Origin: Maricaulis parjimensis
GTDB taxonomy: Bacteria; Pseudomonadota; Alphaproteobacteria; Caulobacterales; Maricaulaceae
Assembly (NCBI RefSeq): GCF_016817355.1
Contig: NZ_JADOTT010000001.1
Span: forward strand, 484,072 to 548,071
DNA length: 64,000 nucleotides
Direction: 5' to 3'
The notes below the pieces were generated by a model, which was not told where the DNA came from, ran no database searches, and worked only from the letters and a program-made list of their open reading frames with translations. Both the position numbers and the translations under genes were made by a program. Below, piece after piece: positions 1-8,210 of this stretch (position 1 is its first letter; each line of letters starts with the position of its first letter).

Positions 1-17
1 GTGTGCCCTTCCGATCT
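1..17. other. Probable sequencing-adapter remnant at contig end
   Basis: The first 17 bases differ at one position (base 7, C for T) from the 3' end of the Illumina TruSeq adapter, GTGTGCTCTTCCGATCT. The match sits exactly at the window edge, as expected for an untrimmed adapter at a contig end. These bases should not be treated as genomic. Confidence 0.7.
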
Positions 18-100
18 GCCTGATTCTTCACTTTTTGCCCGCGCGGGGATGGGCCTGGTCATACCCGGCGGGGTTTTTGTCATCGCGGTCTGCGAAAAGC

Positions 101-493
101 CTATTTCTTGGCTTCGCGCTTGACGATGCCGCGGCCGGAGACGCGCTCGGCGATACGAGCGGACTTACCGCGACGGTCGCGCAGATAGTAGAGCTTGGCG
201 CGGCGGACTTTACCCTTCCGCTTGATCTCGATTTTCTCGACGTTCGGCGAGTAGACCGGGAAGACGCGCTCGACACCTTCACCGAAGGAGATCTTGCGAA
301 CCGTGTAGCTCTCGTTCAGGCCACCGCCATTGCGGGCGATGCACACACCTTCGAAGACCTGGATCCGCTCACGATCGCCTTCCTTGATGCGAACATGGAC
401 GCGCAGCGTGTCGCCGGCGCTGAAATCCGGAATGGTCTTCTCGCCCAGGACGCGGGCGGCTTCTTCTTTTTCAAGCTGCTCGATCATGTTCAT
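101..493 (-). CDS. rplS: 50S ribosomal protein L19
   Basis: The 130-residue product is L19, a protein at the interface of the 30S and 50S subunits. It shows the family features: an N-terminal helix ([10 protein letters not shown]), the [19 protein letters not shown] strand region, and a basic C-terminal half with [27 protein letters not shown]. Length is close to the usual 115-130 residues. The start is the first ATG of ATGAACATG. It has an AAGGAGA ribosome site about 7 bases upstream and overlaps the trmD stop (ATGA), so translation is probably coupled. It is the last gene of the ffh-rpsP-rimM-trmD-rplS operon inside the window. I see no convincing terminator in the 83 bases left to the contig edge. 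Confidence 0.97.
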   Translation of the reverse strand: MNMIEQLEKEEAARVLGEKTIPDFSAGDTLRVHVRIKEGDRERIQVFEGVCIARNGGGLNESYTVRKISFGEGVERVFPVYSPNVEKIEIKRKGKVRRAKLYYLRDRRGKSARIAERVSGRGIVKREAKK

Positions 494-1230
494 CGTGCAT
501 TCTCCTTGCGCGCCTTGTACCTCTGCCAGAGGTCGGGGCGCCGCGCCTTCGTAATCTCTTCAGACTGCTCCTGACGCCAGGCCTGGATACGGCCATGATG
601 TCCGGAGAGCAGCACTTCGGGGATCTCTTCACCCTCAAACACGCGCGGTCGCGTGTAGTGAGGATATTCGAGGAGATCGCCCTCGAAACTCTCATCTTCG
701 GTCGACATCGGGTCGCCCAGCACGCCGGGGAGAAGTCTCACACAGGCCTCGATGAGGACCTGGGCTGCGGCTTCGCCACCGGCCAGCACGGCATCGCCGA
801 CACTGACCTCTTCCATTTCGCGGCTCTCGATGACCCGCTGATCCAGGCCCTCGAAACGTCCACAAAACACGACAACGCCAGAACCCGCCGCCCATTCCCG
901 AACCCGGGCCTGGGAGAGCGGTCGTCCTCGCGGCGTCAAATAGATCAACGGCCGTTTCTCACCTTGCCAGCGAGACTGCACCGCATCGATCGCCTCCGTG
1001 GCTACATCCGGCCTGAGCACCATACCAGCGCCTCCGCCGGCCGGAGTGTCGTCCACGGAGCGGTGCTTATGACGGGAAAAATCCCGGATGTCCACAGTTT
1101 CTAGCGCCCACAACCCATGATTCGCAGCTGATCCTATCAGCGACACGCCAAGGGGTCCCGGAAAGGCATCCGGGAAGAGCGTCAACGCAGTCGCTGTCCA
1201 AGGCAGGGTTGGGTTTTGGGCGTCAGTCAT
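490..1230 (-). CDS. trmD: tRNA (guanine-N1)-methyltransferase TrmD
   Basis: TrmD methylates G37 at N1 next to the anticodon using S-adenosylmethionine and prevents +1 frameshifting. The 246-residue product has the SPOUT trefoil-knot motifs in order: [36 protein letters not shown] and [10 protein letters not shown]. The C-terminal domain ends [16 protein letters not shown], typical of the family. The open frame extends 19 codons further upstream, but the ATG at 1230 starts the expected [20 protein letters not shown] sequence and overlaps the rimM stop by 8 bases. The stop codon overlaps the rplS start. The tight overlaps on both sides indicate one transcript. Confidence 0.97.
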   Translation of the reverse strand: MTDAQNPTLPWTATALTLFPDAFPGPLGVSLIGSAANHGLWALETVDIRDFSRHKHRSVDDTPAGGGAGMVLRPDVATEAIDAVQSRWQGEKRPLIYLTPRGRPLSQARVREWAAGSGVVVFCGRFEGLDQRVIESREMEEVSVGDAVLAGGEAAAQVLIEACVRLLPGVLGDPMSTEDESFEGDLLEYPHYTRPRVFEGEEIPEVLLSGHHGRIQAWRQEQSEEITKARRPDLWQRYKARKENAR

Positions 1231-1780
1231 TGGACTTGCCACCCGCCTCTTCCTCAGCCTTCGAGCCCACCTCTTCCGGCGGATCAATCGTGATCACGCC
1301 CTCGGTCAGGGAGATGTGGGGGACGAATTGGCGGGTGAAGGGGAGCATCCAGCTGCCCTTGCGGTCGGGCGTGCCGGTGATTTCCAGCAGATCGCTGGCA
1401 CCGAAATCATGCACGGCCTTGAGTGTGCCCATGGGGGCACCGTCCAGCGCCTGGACTTTCAGGCCGATGAGATCGGTGTGGTAGAATTCATCCTCTTCCA
1501 GCTCGGGCAGGGCCGCGCGCGGGATATAGAGACGGGTGCCCTTGAGGGCCTGGGCCTTGTCGCGATCCAGCGCCTGGGCAAAGCGGACGATGAACCCGTC
1601 CTTGGTCGGCTTCCAGATTTTCGGGGTCAGGAGAACCCGGCCCTCTTCATCCAGGAAGGGACCATAGGCAAAGGCATCCGCAGGCTGACCGGCAAAGCTC
1701 TTCAACTTGCACTCCCCCCTCACCCCGTGCGCACCGGCCAGGGCAGCGATGAAGATGAGATCATCGGCGGGTTGGGTCAT
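1223..1780 (-). CDS. rimM: Ribosome maturation factor RimM
   Basis: RimM binds ribosomal protein S19 and assists maturation of the 30S head domain. The 185-residue product has the N-terminal RimM domain ([20 protein letters not shown], residues ~9-28) and a C-terminal PRC-barrel ([11 protein letters not shown], then [19 protein letters not shown]). Its last residues are acidic and low-complexity ([17 protein letters not shown]). It lies between rpsP and trmD, the classical bacterial order. The 189-base gap to rpsP is unusual for this operon and is filled by a palindromic repeat cluster. Confidence 0.95.
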   Translation of the reverse strand: MTQPADDLIFIAALAGAHGVRGECKLKSFAGQPADAFAYGPFLDEEGRVLLTPKIWKPTKDGFIVRFAQALDRDKAQALKGTRLYIPRAALPELEEDEFYHTDLIGLKVQALDGAPMGTLKAVHDFGASDLLEITGTPDRKGSWMLPFTRQFVPHISLTEGVITIDPPEEVGSKAEEEAGGKSND

Positions 1781-1802
1781 TGGATGTCGGTCCGCATCAG
1801 GT

Positions 1803-1944
1803 CCTCGCCCAGATAAGGCGAGGGGGACCGCGCGAATGCGCGGTGAAGTGGGTGGAGGCGAGGTGCCCGGAGAGTAATCCTCCGGGTATCACCCCGTCCG
1901 ACCCAGCGCTGCGCGCTGGCCCACCTTCCCCATCAAGAGGAAGG
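1803..1944. repeat. Cluster of five tandem inverted repeats between rpsP and rimM
   Basis: Five perfect short palindromes follow one another: CCTCGCC/GGCGAGG (1803-1823), ACCGCGC/GCGCGGT (1827-1844), CCCGGAG/CTCCGGG (1866-1886), CCAGCG/CGCTGG (1903-1919) and CCTTCC/GGAAGG (1924-1944). No coding potential is evident. The arrangement resembles the dispersed mosaic palindromic elements found in intergenic spaces of many alphaproteobacteria. The element would be transcribed within the ribosomal-protein operon and form consecutive hairpins in the mRNA. Copy number elsewhere cannot be judged from this window. Confidence 0.65.
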
Positions 1945-1969
1945 ATGGGTCAACGGCGTCAGAAAAATC

Positions 1970-2437
1970 CTATTCGGTCTTTTCTTCTTCAGCAGCGGCT
2001 TCGGCCGGAGCCTCTTCAGCCGGAGCTTCTTCTTCGGCCGGAGCTTCGGCTTCAGCCTTGGCAGCGGCTTCGGCTTCTTCCTGGGCAGCCTTCAGCTCGG
2101 CTTCCTTCTCGGCTTTTTCAGCCAGGCGTTCCTTGGCTTTCACGCCCGGCTCGGCCTTCTTCGGGTTATTGCCCTGTTCCCACTTCCAGGCTTCCGCCTC
2201 GACTTCGTGGATGAAACGGCCGACGCGGTCGGTCGGCTGAGCGCCCTTGGCGATCCAGGCCTTGACCTTTTCCATGTCCAGCTGAACGCGCTGGCCATCT
2301 TTCGGCAGCATCGGGTTGTAGGAACCGATCTTCTCGATGAAACGGCCATCGCGCGGGGCGCGGCTGTCAGCAACGACGATACGGTAGTAGGGACGCTTCT
2401 TGGCGCCACCACGGGCGAGACGGATTTTCAGAGCCAT
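1970..2437 (-). CDS. rpsP: 30S ribosomal protein S16 with Ala/Glu-rich C-terminal extension
   Basis: The N-terminal ~85 residues are canonical S16 ([26 protein letters not shown] start, then [11 protein letters not shown] and the W-rich region near residue 64), an assembly protein of the 30S body. The protein is 155 residues long, while S16 is usually 80-110. From about residue 100 it continues as a charged low-complexity tail made of Lys/Glu helix and repeated PAEE/EAPAE units. Such tails occur in some alphaproteobacterial S16 proteins and their function is unknown. The start has AAGGAC about 7 bases upstream. It follows ffh by 38 bases in the same operon. Confidence 0.96.
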   Translation of the reverse strand: MALKIRLARGGAKKRPYYRIVVADSRAPRDGRFIEKIGSYNPMLPKDGQRVQLDMEKVKAWIAKGAQPTDRVGRFIHEVEAEAWKWEQGNNPKKAEPGVKAKERLAEKAEKEAELKAAQEEAEAAAKAEAEAPAEEEAPAEEAPAEAAAEEEKTE

Positions 2438-2475
2438 TGTGTTAGTCCTTCAAAGTCTGTTCTGAAATTACGCGA

Positions 2476-4026
2476 TTACTTCCTCGGCAGACCGATGGGC
2501 AGGCCATCGGGACCGAGCGGGGCCCCTCCGCCCAGACCGGGCAGGGAGGCAGGTTTGGAATTTCCGGAGCCCAGCCCCGGCAGATTGGCGCCCGACGGCG
2601 CCTTGCCACCGAGCAAATCCTGTGTGGCGGCGCCCATATCGGCCGGGTTCATGCCCGCCATGCCGGGCGGCATGCCACCGGGCATTCCACCCATCATGCC
2701 AGCCAGGCCACCGCGACCCTTCTTGCCGACCTTCTTCATCATGTCGGCCATCTGGCGGTGCATCTTGATCAGCTTGTTCACGTCCGCGACCGTCACGCCG
2801 GAACCGGCGGCGATACGCTTCTTGCGGGAGGCCTTGAGGATTTCCGGCTTGGCGCGCTCCTGCGGCGTCATCGACAGGATGATCGCCTCCTGGCGGGTCA
2901 GCATCTTGTCGTCCATGCCGGCAGCCGAAGCCTGAGCCTGCATTTTCTTGTTCATGCCGGGCAGCATGCCCATGATGCCGCCCAGACCGCCCATTTTCTT
3001 GAGCTGGCCGAATTGTTCGCGCAGGTCCTCGAGGTCGAACTTGCCCTTGGCCATTTTCTTGGCCATGCGAGCGGCTTTTTCCTCATCAACCTCCTGCGCG
3101 GCCTTCTCGACCAGGGAGACGATGTCGCCGCGGCCCAGAATCCGACCGGCGAGGCGTTTGGCGTCGAAGGCATCCAGCCCGTCGGGCTTTTCGGAGACAC
3201 CGAGAAACTTGATCGGCAGGCCGGTGACATGGCGCATGGAAAGCGCCGCACCGCCCCGGCCATCACCATCCATCCGGGTCAGGACGAGACCGGTCAGCGG
3301 CAGGCGCTCATGGAAGCGTTTCGCCGTCTCCACGGCGTCCTGACCGGTCAGCGCATCGGCGACCAGCAGGGTTTCGCGCGGCCGGGTCGCGTTCGCGATG
3401 GCCTGCGCCTCGGACATCATGTCCTCATCGATCGAAGTGCGGCCCGCGGTATCGAGGATGACAACGTCAAAGCCCTGCAGCTTGCCGGCCGTCATGGCGC
3501 GCTTCGCGATATCGACCGCCTTCTGGCCCTTCACGATCGGCAGGAAGGCGACATCCACCTGGCTGGCCAGCTGCTGCAATTGCTCCATCGCAGCCGGACG
3601 GCGCGTGTCGAGCGAGGCCAGCAGGACCTTCTTCTTGTGGCGTTCGGTGATGCGCTTGGCGAGCTTGGCAGACGTGGTCGTCTTACCGGAACCCTGCAGA
3701 CCGGCCATCAGGATGGCGACCGGCGGCTCGCCTTCCAGTCCCAGGCCTTCCGGCTCCCCCTCGCCACCAAGCAGGTCGACGAGCGCGTCATGAACGATCT
3801 TGACGACTTGCTGGCCCGGAGCGACGGCGCGGATGACATCCTCGCCGACGGCACGTTCCTTGATCTGGTTGACGGCTGACTTCACGACCGGCAGGGCGAC
3901 ATCGGCCTCGAGCAGGGCGACGCGGATCTCGCGCAGCGCGGCATCGACGTCCTTCTCCGACAGCACACCGCGCCCGGTGAGCTTGTCGAAGACTCCGCCC
4001 AGTCTTTCTGTCAGTGCATCGAACAT
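2476..4026 (-). CDS. ffh: Signal recognition particle protein Ffh (SRP54)
   Basis: Ffh is the GTPase subunit of the signal recognition particle, which binds 4.5S RNA and delivers nascent membrane proteins to FtsY. Its 516 residues show the N domain, the G domain with P-loop GLQGSGKTTTSAKL (~residue 110), DTRRPAA, DTAGR and TRMDGDGRGGAALS, and the M domain with the signal-sequence binding helices. The C-terminus is an extended Gly/Met/Pro-rich tail (GMPGGMPPGMAGM) ending in KPASLPGLGGG repeats, longer than in E. coli. It is the first gene of the ribosomal operon. 230 bases without a gene lie upstream and probably carry the promoter. Confidence 0.97.
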   Translation of the reverse strand: MFDALTERLGGVFDKLTGRGVLSEKDVDAALREIRVALLEADVALPVVKSAVNQIKERAVGEDVIRAVAPGQQVVKIVHDALVDLLGGEGEPEGLGLEGEPPVAILMAGLQGSGKTTTSAKLAKRITERHKKKVLLASLDTRRPAAMEQLQQLASQVDVAFLPIVKGQKAVDIAKRAMTAGKLQGFDVVILDTAGRTSIDEDMMSEAQAIANATRPRETLLVADALTGQDAVETAKRFHERLPLTGLVLTRMDGDGRGGAALSMRHVTGLPIKFLGVSEKPDGLDAFDAKRLAGRILGRGDIVSLVEKAAQEVDEEKAARMAKKMAKGKFDLEDLREQFGQLKKMGGLGGIMGMLPGMNKKMQAQASAAGMDDKMLTRQEAIILSMTPQERAKPEILKASRKKRIAAGSGVTVADVNKLIKMHRQMADMMKKVGKKGRGGLAGMMGGMPGGMPPGMAGMNPADMGAATQDLLGGKAPSGANLPGLGSGNSKPASLPGLGGGAPLGPDGLPIGLPRK

Positions 4027-4255
4027 GCGTTCGTCCTTCAGTCCGCTTCATCACAGGGAGGCTGGCACGAAACCGACCGCACAAAGCAGATCAGCCCCGC
4101 TGAGCGAAACCTTCGCCGAGCAGGGTTCTCGCCGACCTCCCCCGTCAGGTGGGACGGATGTGCCGGTAAGACAAGCGTGCAAGCTTGCGTGATGAAGGCG
4201 GGGCAATACGCGGGGTGTGGAAAAGAGTCAAGCGGGCGCCAGGCTTTCGCCGCGT

Positions 4256-4450
4256 CTAATTGGCCGCCTCGACCTCGTTCGACGCCATCACCGCATCATC
4301 TTCCAGCACCGTGTCTGCGATGATGAGGGACGGGCCCGACGGGCGCGCAGAGAAAAGGGCACCGAACACGGAGGCGAACAGGATCGCAGCCGTCAGCCAC
4401 AGAAGGGCGGACTTGGCAACAACGCGCAGGGCGAAATCAGCCTTGGCCAT
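4256..4450 (-). CDS. Small single-pass membrane protein, unknown
   Basis: A 64-residue protein with one strong transmembrane helix (about residues 13-32, SALLWLTAAILFASVFGALF) and a short acidic C-terminus. I do not recognise a family. A very good ribosome site (GAGAGGAAA about 7 bases before the ATG) supports it as a real gene. It stands alone: 229 bases separate it from ffh and about 240 bases from the next gene upstream, so it is probably its own transcription unit. Function unknown. Confidence 0.6.
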   Translation of the reverse strand: MAKADFALRVVAKSALLWLTAAILFASVFGALFSARPSGPSLIIADTVLEDDAVMASNEVEAAN

Positions 4451-4690
4451 GATCGTTTCCTCTCCATTCCTGCGGGCCGGTTTCCGGTCTCCGCATCAGG
4501 CGCTGCCGAAGCGTTTCGCCTGCGTCTGATTCAGCGCGGAGTCCCTTAACGAAGGCCTACCAGCCCCCGGACAACCGCGTCATAGCGTTAACACGTCACA
4601 AATACGGCTAAAATTGGTCCTATCTCGCGACCGGACCGGGATTTGGGGAGGCCGTGTCTCCCGTGCAAGCACTCGATCCGTCGCCCCGGA

Positions 4691-5002
4691 TCACGAATTC
4701 GAGAGCCGGGACCAGAGTTTCGGCAGGCGCCAGATGAACCAGATGGCGGTCCAGACATTGCCGAGAACAAAGATCGGCGCGATCCAGAACAGGCTCGGCC
4801 CGATGCGACGCTCGAAAGCGGCAATCACCAGCGCCGACAGGCCAAATCCCAGATAGAGATCGAACAGGGTGACGCGCCCCCAGGGGTCCGTCACCAGCCA
4901 GGCCCCGGCCGCGCTGAAATCCCCGGTCCCGACGGCGAGGGCAATCAAGGCCGTCAGGACCAGGGATAGAAGCAGGAGGATCCAGCGCATGGTTGGGGAC
5001 AT
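4691..5002 (-). CDS. DUF1475-like small membrane protein
   Basis: 103 residues with three predicted membrane helices (WILLLLSLVLTALIALAV, LFDLYLGFGLSALVIAAF, LFWIAPIFVLGNVWTAIWFIW). The DPWG-x-x-TL-x-D-x-Y-x-GF block and the later LGN-x-W-x-A-x-x-x-x-x-x-L block resemble the DUF1475 family, as I remember it. The open frame starts 8 codons earlier at 5026. I chose the ATG at 5002 because GGAGG lies 5 bases before it and nothing comparable precedes the upstream ATG. Function unknown. Confidence 0.65.
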   Translation of the reverse strand: MSPTMRWILLLLSLVLTALIALAVGTGDFSAAGAWLVTDPWGRVTLFDLYLGFGLSALVIAAFERRIGPSLFWIAPIFVLGNVWTAIWFIWRLPKLWSRLSNS

Positions 5003-5082
5003 CGCAGCCTCCGCTTCCAGGGACATGATTGTCTACGCTGGAAACAGGAGGGCGGATCAGTCGCGCGCGGTGGAATGCGTGC

Positions 5083-5697
5083 CTATTCGCGCGGCGCTAC
5101 ACACTGGCGAACCGGCTGGCGTGTCTGGCGAGGGAAGGTTGAGACCCAGCATTCGTCAAACACCGAGCAATAACAGGCCTCATAGGTGATATCCCGCCGG
5201 GCGCGGTCGACAGCCCGCCAGACGGCGAGGCCGCGCGCCTGGGTCGCGGCGTCAGGCTGGTCGAATGTGATGAATTCGACGGTCTCCTGCGGCGCGATGA
5301 AGCGCATCTGCACATCATCGAAAATCAGCGCCATCTCTCCCTCCCGGAAGAGCGAGATCATATAGTCCAGGCGCTCATCCTCGGCGAGACCGTCCGGGGT
5401 ACAGCATTGCGCCATGAATTCGGACGTGTCGGTGATCAGTTCGCCATTCCAGCGCATGGCCAGATAGTGCACCTGGGCCGGACCGAGGCCGGTATTGGAG
5501 ACCTCGATCTTGATCTGCCACTCATCCGTCGCGGCATCGTAATTGCCGTGACCGACCTGGATGAGCGGCATGACGGAAGCCTCCATCGTGCGCTGCATCA
5601 CCATGCCTTGGTACACAGCCACGAACAGGGAGGCGAGCGAGATGATGACGACACAGCCCGCGACGAGAAGCTCGATCGACCGGTAGTGCAGCTTCAT
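5083..5697 (-). CDS. Membrane-anchored hypothetical protein
   Basis: 204 residues: a short basic N-terminus, one transmembrane helix (about residues 9-29) and a soluble domain that should face the periplasm. The soluble part holds an immunoglobulin-like stretch (IKIEVSNTGLGPAQVHYLAMRWNG) and a Cys-rich C-terminal half (CC at ~100, CYC at ~180, further Cys), which suggests disulfides. No family recognised. The ATG has GGAG 8 bases upstream. It lies 15 bases after the symporter gene on the same strand and may be co-transcribed with it. Confidence 0.65.
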   Translation of the reverse strand: MKLHYRSIELLVAGCVVIISLASLFVAVYQGMVMQRTMEASVMPLIQVGHGNYDAATDEWQIKIEVSNTGLGPAQVHYLAMRWNGELITDTSEFMAQCCTPDGLAEDERLDYMISLFREGEMALIFDDVQMRFIAPQETVEFITFDQPDAATQARGLAVWRAVDRARRDITYEACYCSVFDECWVSTFPRQTRQPVRQCVAPRE

Positions 5698-5712
5698 CCC
5701 GCCAACTCCGGC

Positions 5713-6993
5713 CTAGATGACCGCCGGATCGCGGAAGCGTTCCTCGTCCAGCTCGCCTTCCCACTTCGCTACGGCGGTCGCCACAGCGGCATCCCCGGTG
5801 ACGTTCACGGCCGTGCGGGCCATGTCCATGATCCGGTCAACCGGCAGAATGAAGCCGACGATAATGGCCGTGTGCTCCGGCGTGACACCGAAGGTTTCCA
5901 GCACAATCGCGAGAAGGAAGAGCGAGGCTGAAGGGATGCCCGCAGCGCCGATCGAGACGATGGCCGCCGTGAAGGCGATCATCACATAATTCATGAAGGT
6001 CAGGTCATAGCCGAAGGCCTGAGCCGTGAAGAGCGCCAGGATGCCCAGATACAGAGCGGTCCCGTCCATGTTGATGGTCGCGCCCAGCGGCAGGACCGAA
6101 CCGGCGACGGACTTCTTGATGCCAAGGTTGTCGGAAGCCGCAGCAATGGTGACGGGCAGGGTCGCCGAGGACGAAGCCGTGGAATAGGCGACGGCAATCG
6201 GGTCGGTCATGCCGCGGAAAAAGCGCACCAGCGGCAGATTCAGGACGAAGCGGACCAGAATGCCGTAAGTAATCACGGCATGGGCGATCAGTCCCAGATA
6301 GACGGCCACGATCAGGGTCAAAATCGCCTGCAGAGCCTCAAGACCCTGACTGGCCGCTGTATAGGAGACCAGGGCGAACACGCCGAACGGCGCCACTTCC
6401 ATCACATAATGGGTGATCTTCAGAACGACCTCGGAGGCCGAGTTGAACAAGTCACCCAGGGGTTTGCCGGCGGCTCCGGTCGACAAAATGGCGATGCCGA
6501 GGAAGAGAGAGAAGAAGATGATGGCCAGCACATCGCCGTCCGCGAGGGCAGCGATGGGATTGGTCGGGATGATTTCCAGCAGGCGCTCCGTGACCGAGGG
6601 CGGGTCCGTGCTCACCGGCACAGCCTCAACGCCAGCCATCAGATCGCCAGCGCCGGCCCCGGGACGCATAATGGTCCCGAAGACCAGACCGATGACGTTC
6701 GCGAAGAAGGTCGTGGTCAGATAGAGAATGATGGTCTTGATGCCCAGCGAGCCCAGCTTGGAGGGCTTGCCCATGGCGATCACACCGGACACGAGCGTGG
6801 TGAAGATCAGGGGAACGATCAGCATCCGGATAAGATTGATGAACATCAGCCCGACCGGACGGACATAGCTATCAATCCACTGCGTCGCAGCCTCTTGGCC
6901 CATGACGGCGGAGGCGGCAAAGCCGAAACCCACACCCAGAACCAGCGCAACCAGCACCCGCTGCCACAGTTTGATCTTGAACCACCAGCCCAT
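5713..6993 (-). CDS. Dicarboxylate/amino acid:cation symporter (DAACS family)
   Basis: This inner-membrane transporter imports glutamate/aspartate or C4-dicarboxylates with H+ or Na+. The 426-residue protein has the serine-rich re-entrant loop (ASSSATLPVTI), the NMDGTALY motif of helix 7 and the second hairpin/helix 8 region (GIPSASLFLLAIVLETFGV, then DRIMDMARTAVNVTGDA). These match GltP/DctA/GltT. The arginine in the final helix region is consistent with acidic amino acid or dicarboxylate binding, but exact substrate is not decided. The open frame reaches 26 codons further upstream. The ATG at 6993 has GGGGAGAG upstream and begins the family-typical MGWWFKIKLWQRVLVAL. Confidence 0.9.
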   Translation of the reverse strand: MGWWFKIKLWQRVLVALVLGVGFGFAASAVMGQEAATQWIDSYVRPVGLMFINLIRMLIVPLIFTTLVSGVIAMGKPSKLGSLGIKTIILYLTTTFFANVIGLVFGTIMRPGAGAGDLMAGVEAVPVSTDPPSVTERLLEIIPTNPIAALADGDVLAIIFFSLFLGIAILSTGAAGKPLGDLFNSASEVVLKITHYVMEVAPFGVFALVSYTAASQGLEALQAILTLIVAVYLGLIAHAVITYGILVRFVLNLPLVRFFRGMTDPIAVAYSTASSSATLPVTIAAASDNLGIKKSVAGSVLPLGATINMDGTALYLGILALFTAQAFGYDLTFMNYVMIAFTAAIVSIGAAGIPSASLFLLAIVLETFGVTPEHTAIIVGFILPVDRIMDMARTAVNVTGDAAVATAVAKWEGELDEERFRDPAVI

Positions 6994-7107
6994 GAAACTC
7001 TCCCCTCGATGGCGCCGAAACGGACGCGCAGCCATGGGAGAGCACACTAGAGTGTGTCGCCTAAGGGTCAATCAGGCGGGTGTTTCAAAAATCCGGGAGC
7101 CGGAAAT

Positions 7108-7410
7108 TCAGTGCGGCGCAGAGCCGGACAGGGCCTTCAGGACAACGGTCGGAAGGCTGACAGCACAGCCGATTGCGCCCACCAGAAGCGCTAGTCCGCT
7201 CAGCGAGCCGGGACCGGTGGCCAGGCCTGCCAGGACAAGGGAAACGGAGAAAACGGCGGGCGCCGCAACCCGGATCCAGGGCACGTCGGAATAGTGGGAC
7301 GCCTTGAAGACGGTATCCTTGGAAAACCACATCCGTCCGCCATGCCCACCCTGGTCAGTGCGTGTGGTGCGTTTCGGCAGCGGATCGAGCGTATGATCTA
7401 TCATCGACAT
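7108..7410 (-). CDS. Small membrane protein, unknown, possibly leaderless
   Basis: A 100-residue protein with a charged N-terminal ~40 residues and two hydrophobic helices (about residues 49-65 and 71-90). No family recognised. The region upstream shows TTGCGC-N16-TATAAT, which would place transcription start at or within a base or two of the ATG at 7410. There is no Shine-Dalgarno site, so translation could be leaderless. A second ATG at 7404 is in frame. A perfect 11-base inverted repeat covers the -35 element. Isolated gene between the symporter and ahpD on the same strand. Confidence 0.6.
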   Translation of the reverse strand: MSMIDHTLDPLPKRTTRTDQGGHGGRMWFSKDTVFKASHYSDVPWIRVAAPAVFSVSLVLAGLATGPGSLSGLALLVGAIGCAVSLPTVVLKALSGSAPH

Positions 7411-7416
7411 ACGCTC

Positions 7417-7444
7417 ATTATACGGAATTTATACGGGCGCGCAA
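7417..7444 (-). promoter_or_regulatory. Sigma-70 promoter TTGCGC-N16-TATAAT
   Basis: On the minus strand, TTGCGC (7444-7439) is followed after 16 bases by a perfect TATAAT (7422-7417). The expected start of transcription, 6-7 bases downstream, coincides with the start codon of the 100-residue membrane protein gene at 7410. Confidence 0.6.
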
Positions 7445-7466
7445 TCTGGCCATTACGCGCCCGTAT
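7431..7466. promoter_or_regulatory. Perfect 11-base inverted repeat over the -35 element (putative operator)
   Basis: ATACGGGCGCG (7431-7441) and CGCGCCCGTAT (7456-7466) form perfect arms with a 14-base spacer. The left arm overlaps the -35 hexamer at 7439-7444, a position suited to a repressor. A T run follows on the plus strand (7466-7470), but no plus-strand gene ends here, so I prefer an operator to a terminator. Confidence 0.45.
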
Positions 7467-7534
7467 TTTTACCCGTTTTCAGACCCTTGGAGTCGGGTCT
7501 TCACGGGCGTCAAAATTTTACGAAACCGTTAAAA

Positions 7535-8056
7535 TCAGCTCTCGGCGAGAACCACATGAGCGACAGCATTCACCGTGGCCGCGATCCGGACAGCGGTCTG
7601 GATCTGTGCGGTGGTCAGACCGTGCTTGCGCAGTTCAGCTTCGTGGCTGTCGATGCACAGGCCGCAGCCATTGATCGCGGACACGGCCAGCGACCACAGC
7701 TCGAAATCGGCCTTGTCGACGCCCGGATTAGCCAGGACATTCATGCGCAGCTTGGCCGGCAGGGTCCCGTATTCCTTGTTCTTCGACAGGTGCAGGAAGC
7801 GATAATAGACATTGTTCATGCCCATGATCGCCGAAGCCGCCTTGGCCGCATTCGCCGCTTCCGGCGACAGCACGGCTTCGGCCTCCGCCTTCAGAGCAGC
7901 CAGCGTCTTGGGCTCACCCACGGCGTGGGCCGCGGCCAGGAAAGTGCCCCACTTCTTCTGGTCATCCAGCTCGGTTTCACGGGCCAGGGAGGACAGGTTG
8001 AGTTTCAGGTCCTTGGCATAGTCGGGGAGGTCGCTTTTCAGCGCATCAAGGCTCAT
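7535..8056 (-). CDS. ahpD: Alkyl hydroperoxide reductase AhpD
   Basis: AhpD is a small alkylhydroperoxidase that can also recycle AhpC, in mycobacteria through lipoamide-linked proteins. The 173-residue protein has the expected length and the catalytic motif of the carboxymuconolactone-decarboxylase fold: Cys131-Gly-Leu-Cys134 followed by His138 (CGLCIDSHE). An AGGAG ribosome site precedes the ATG by 7 bases. It lies 154 bases downstream of ahpC on the same strand, and the pair is probably co-transcribed under OxyR control. Two stem-loops separate the two genes. Confidence 0.95.
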   Translation of the reverse strand: MSLDALKSDLPDYAKDLKLNLSSLARETELDDQKKWGTFLAAAHAVGEPKTLAALKAEAEAVLSPEAANAAKAASAIMGMNNVYYRFLHLSKNKEYGTLPAKLRMNVLANPGVDKADFELWSLAVSAINGCGLCIDSHEAELRKHGLTTAQIQTAVRIAATVNAVAHVVLAES

Positions 8057-8115
8057 TGCCGTCTCCTATGGGAATACGACCGGGTACAGTCACTCGGTTT
8101 TCGGGAAAGATAGGG

Positions 8116-8188
8116 GCCCCGGAGCCATGTGGGTCACACAAGGGCCGGCTCCGGGGCTACCGGCCGCCCAACTGGAGGGAGGGCGGCC
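8116..8188 (-). repeat. Two stem-loops in the ahpC-ahpD spacer
   Basis: GGCCGCCC (8162-8169) pairs with GGGCGGCC (8181-8188), and GCCCCGGAGCC (8116-8126) pairs perfectly with GGCTCCGGGGC (8147-8157). Neither is followed by a T run on the minus strand. They could stabilise the ahpC message end or partly attenuate transcription into ahpD. Confidence 0.45.
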
Positions 8189-8210
8189 AGCCAGGGTCTT
8201 TTGGGACGGC

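Noticed and set aside
7431-7470. Plus-strand rho-independent terminator
   Set aside because: Stem followed by T run, but no plus-strand gene ends upstream; an operator over the minus-strand promoter explains it better.
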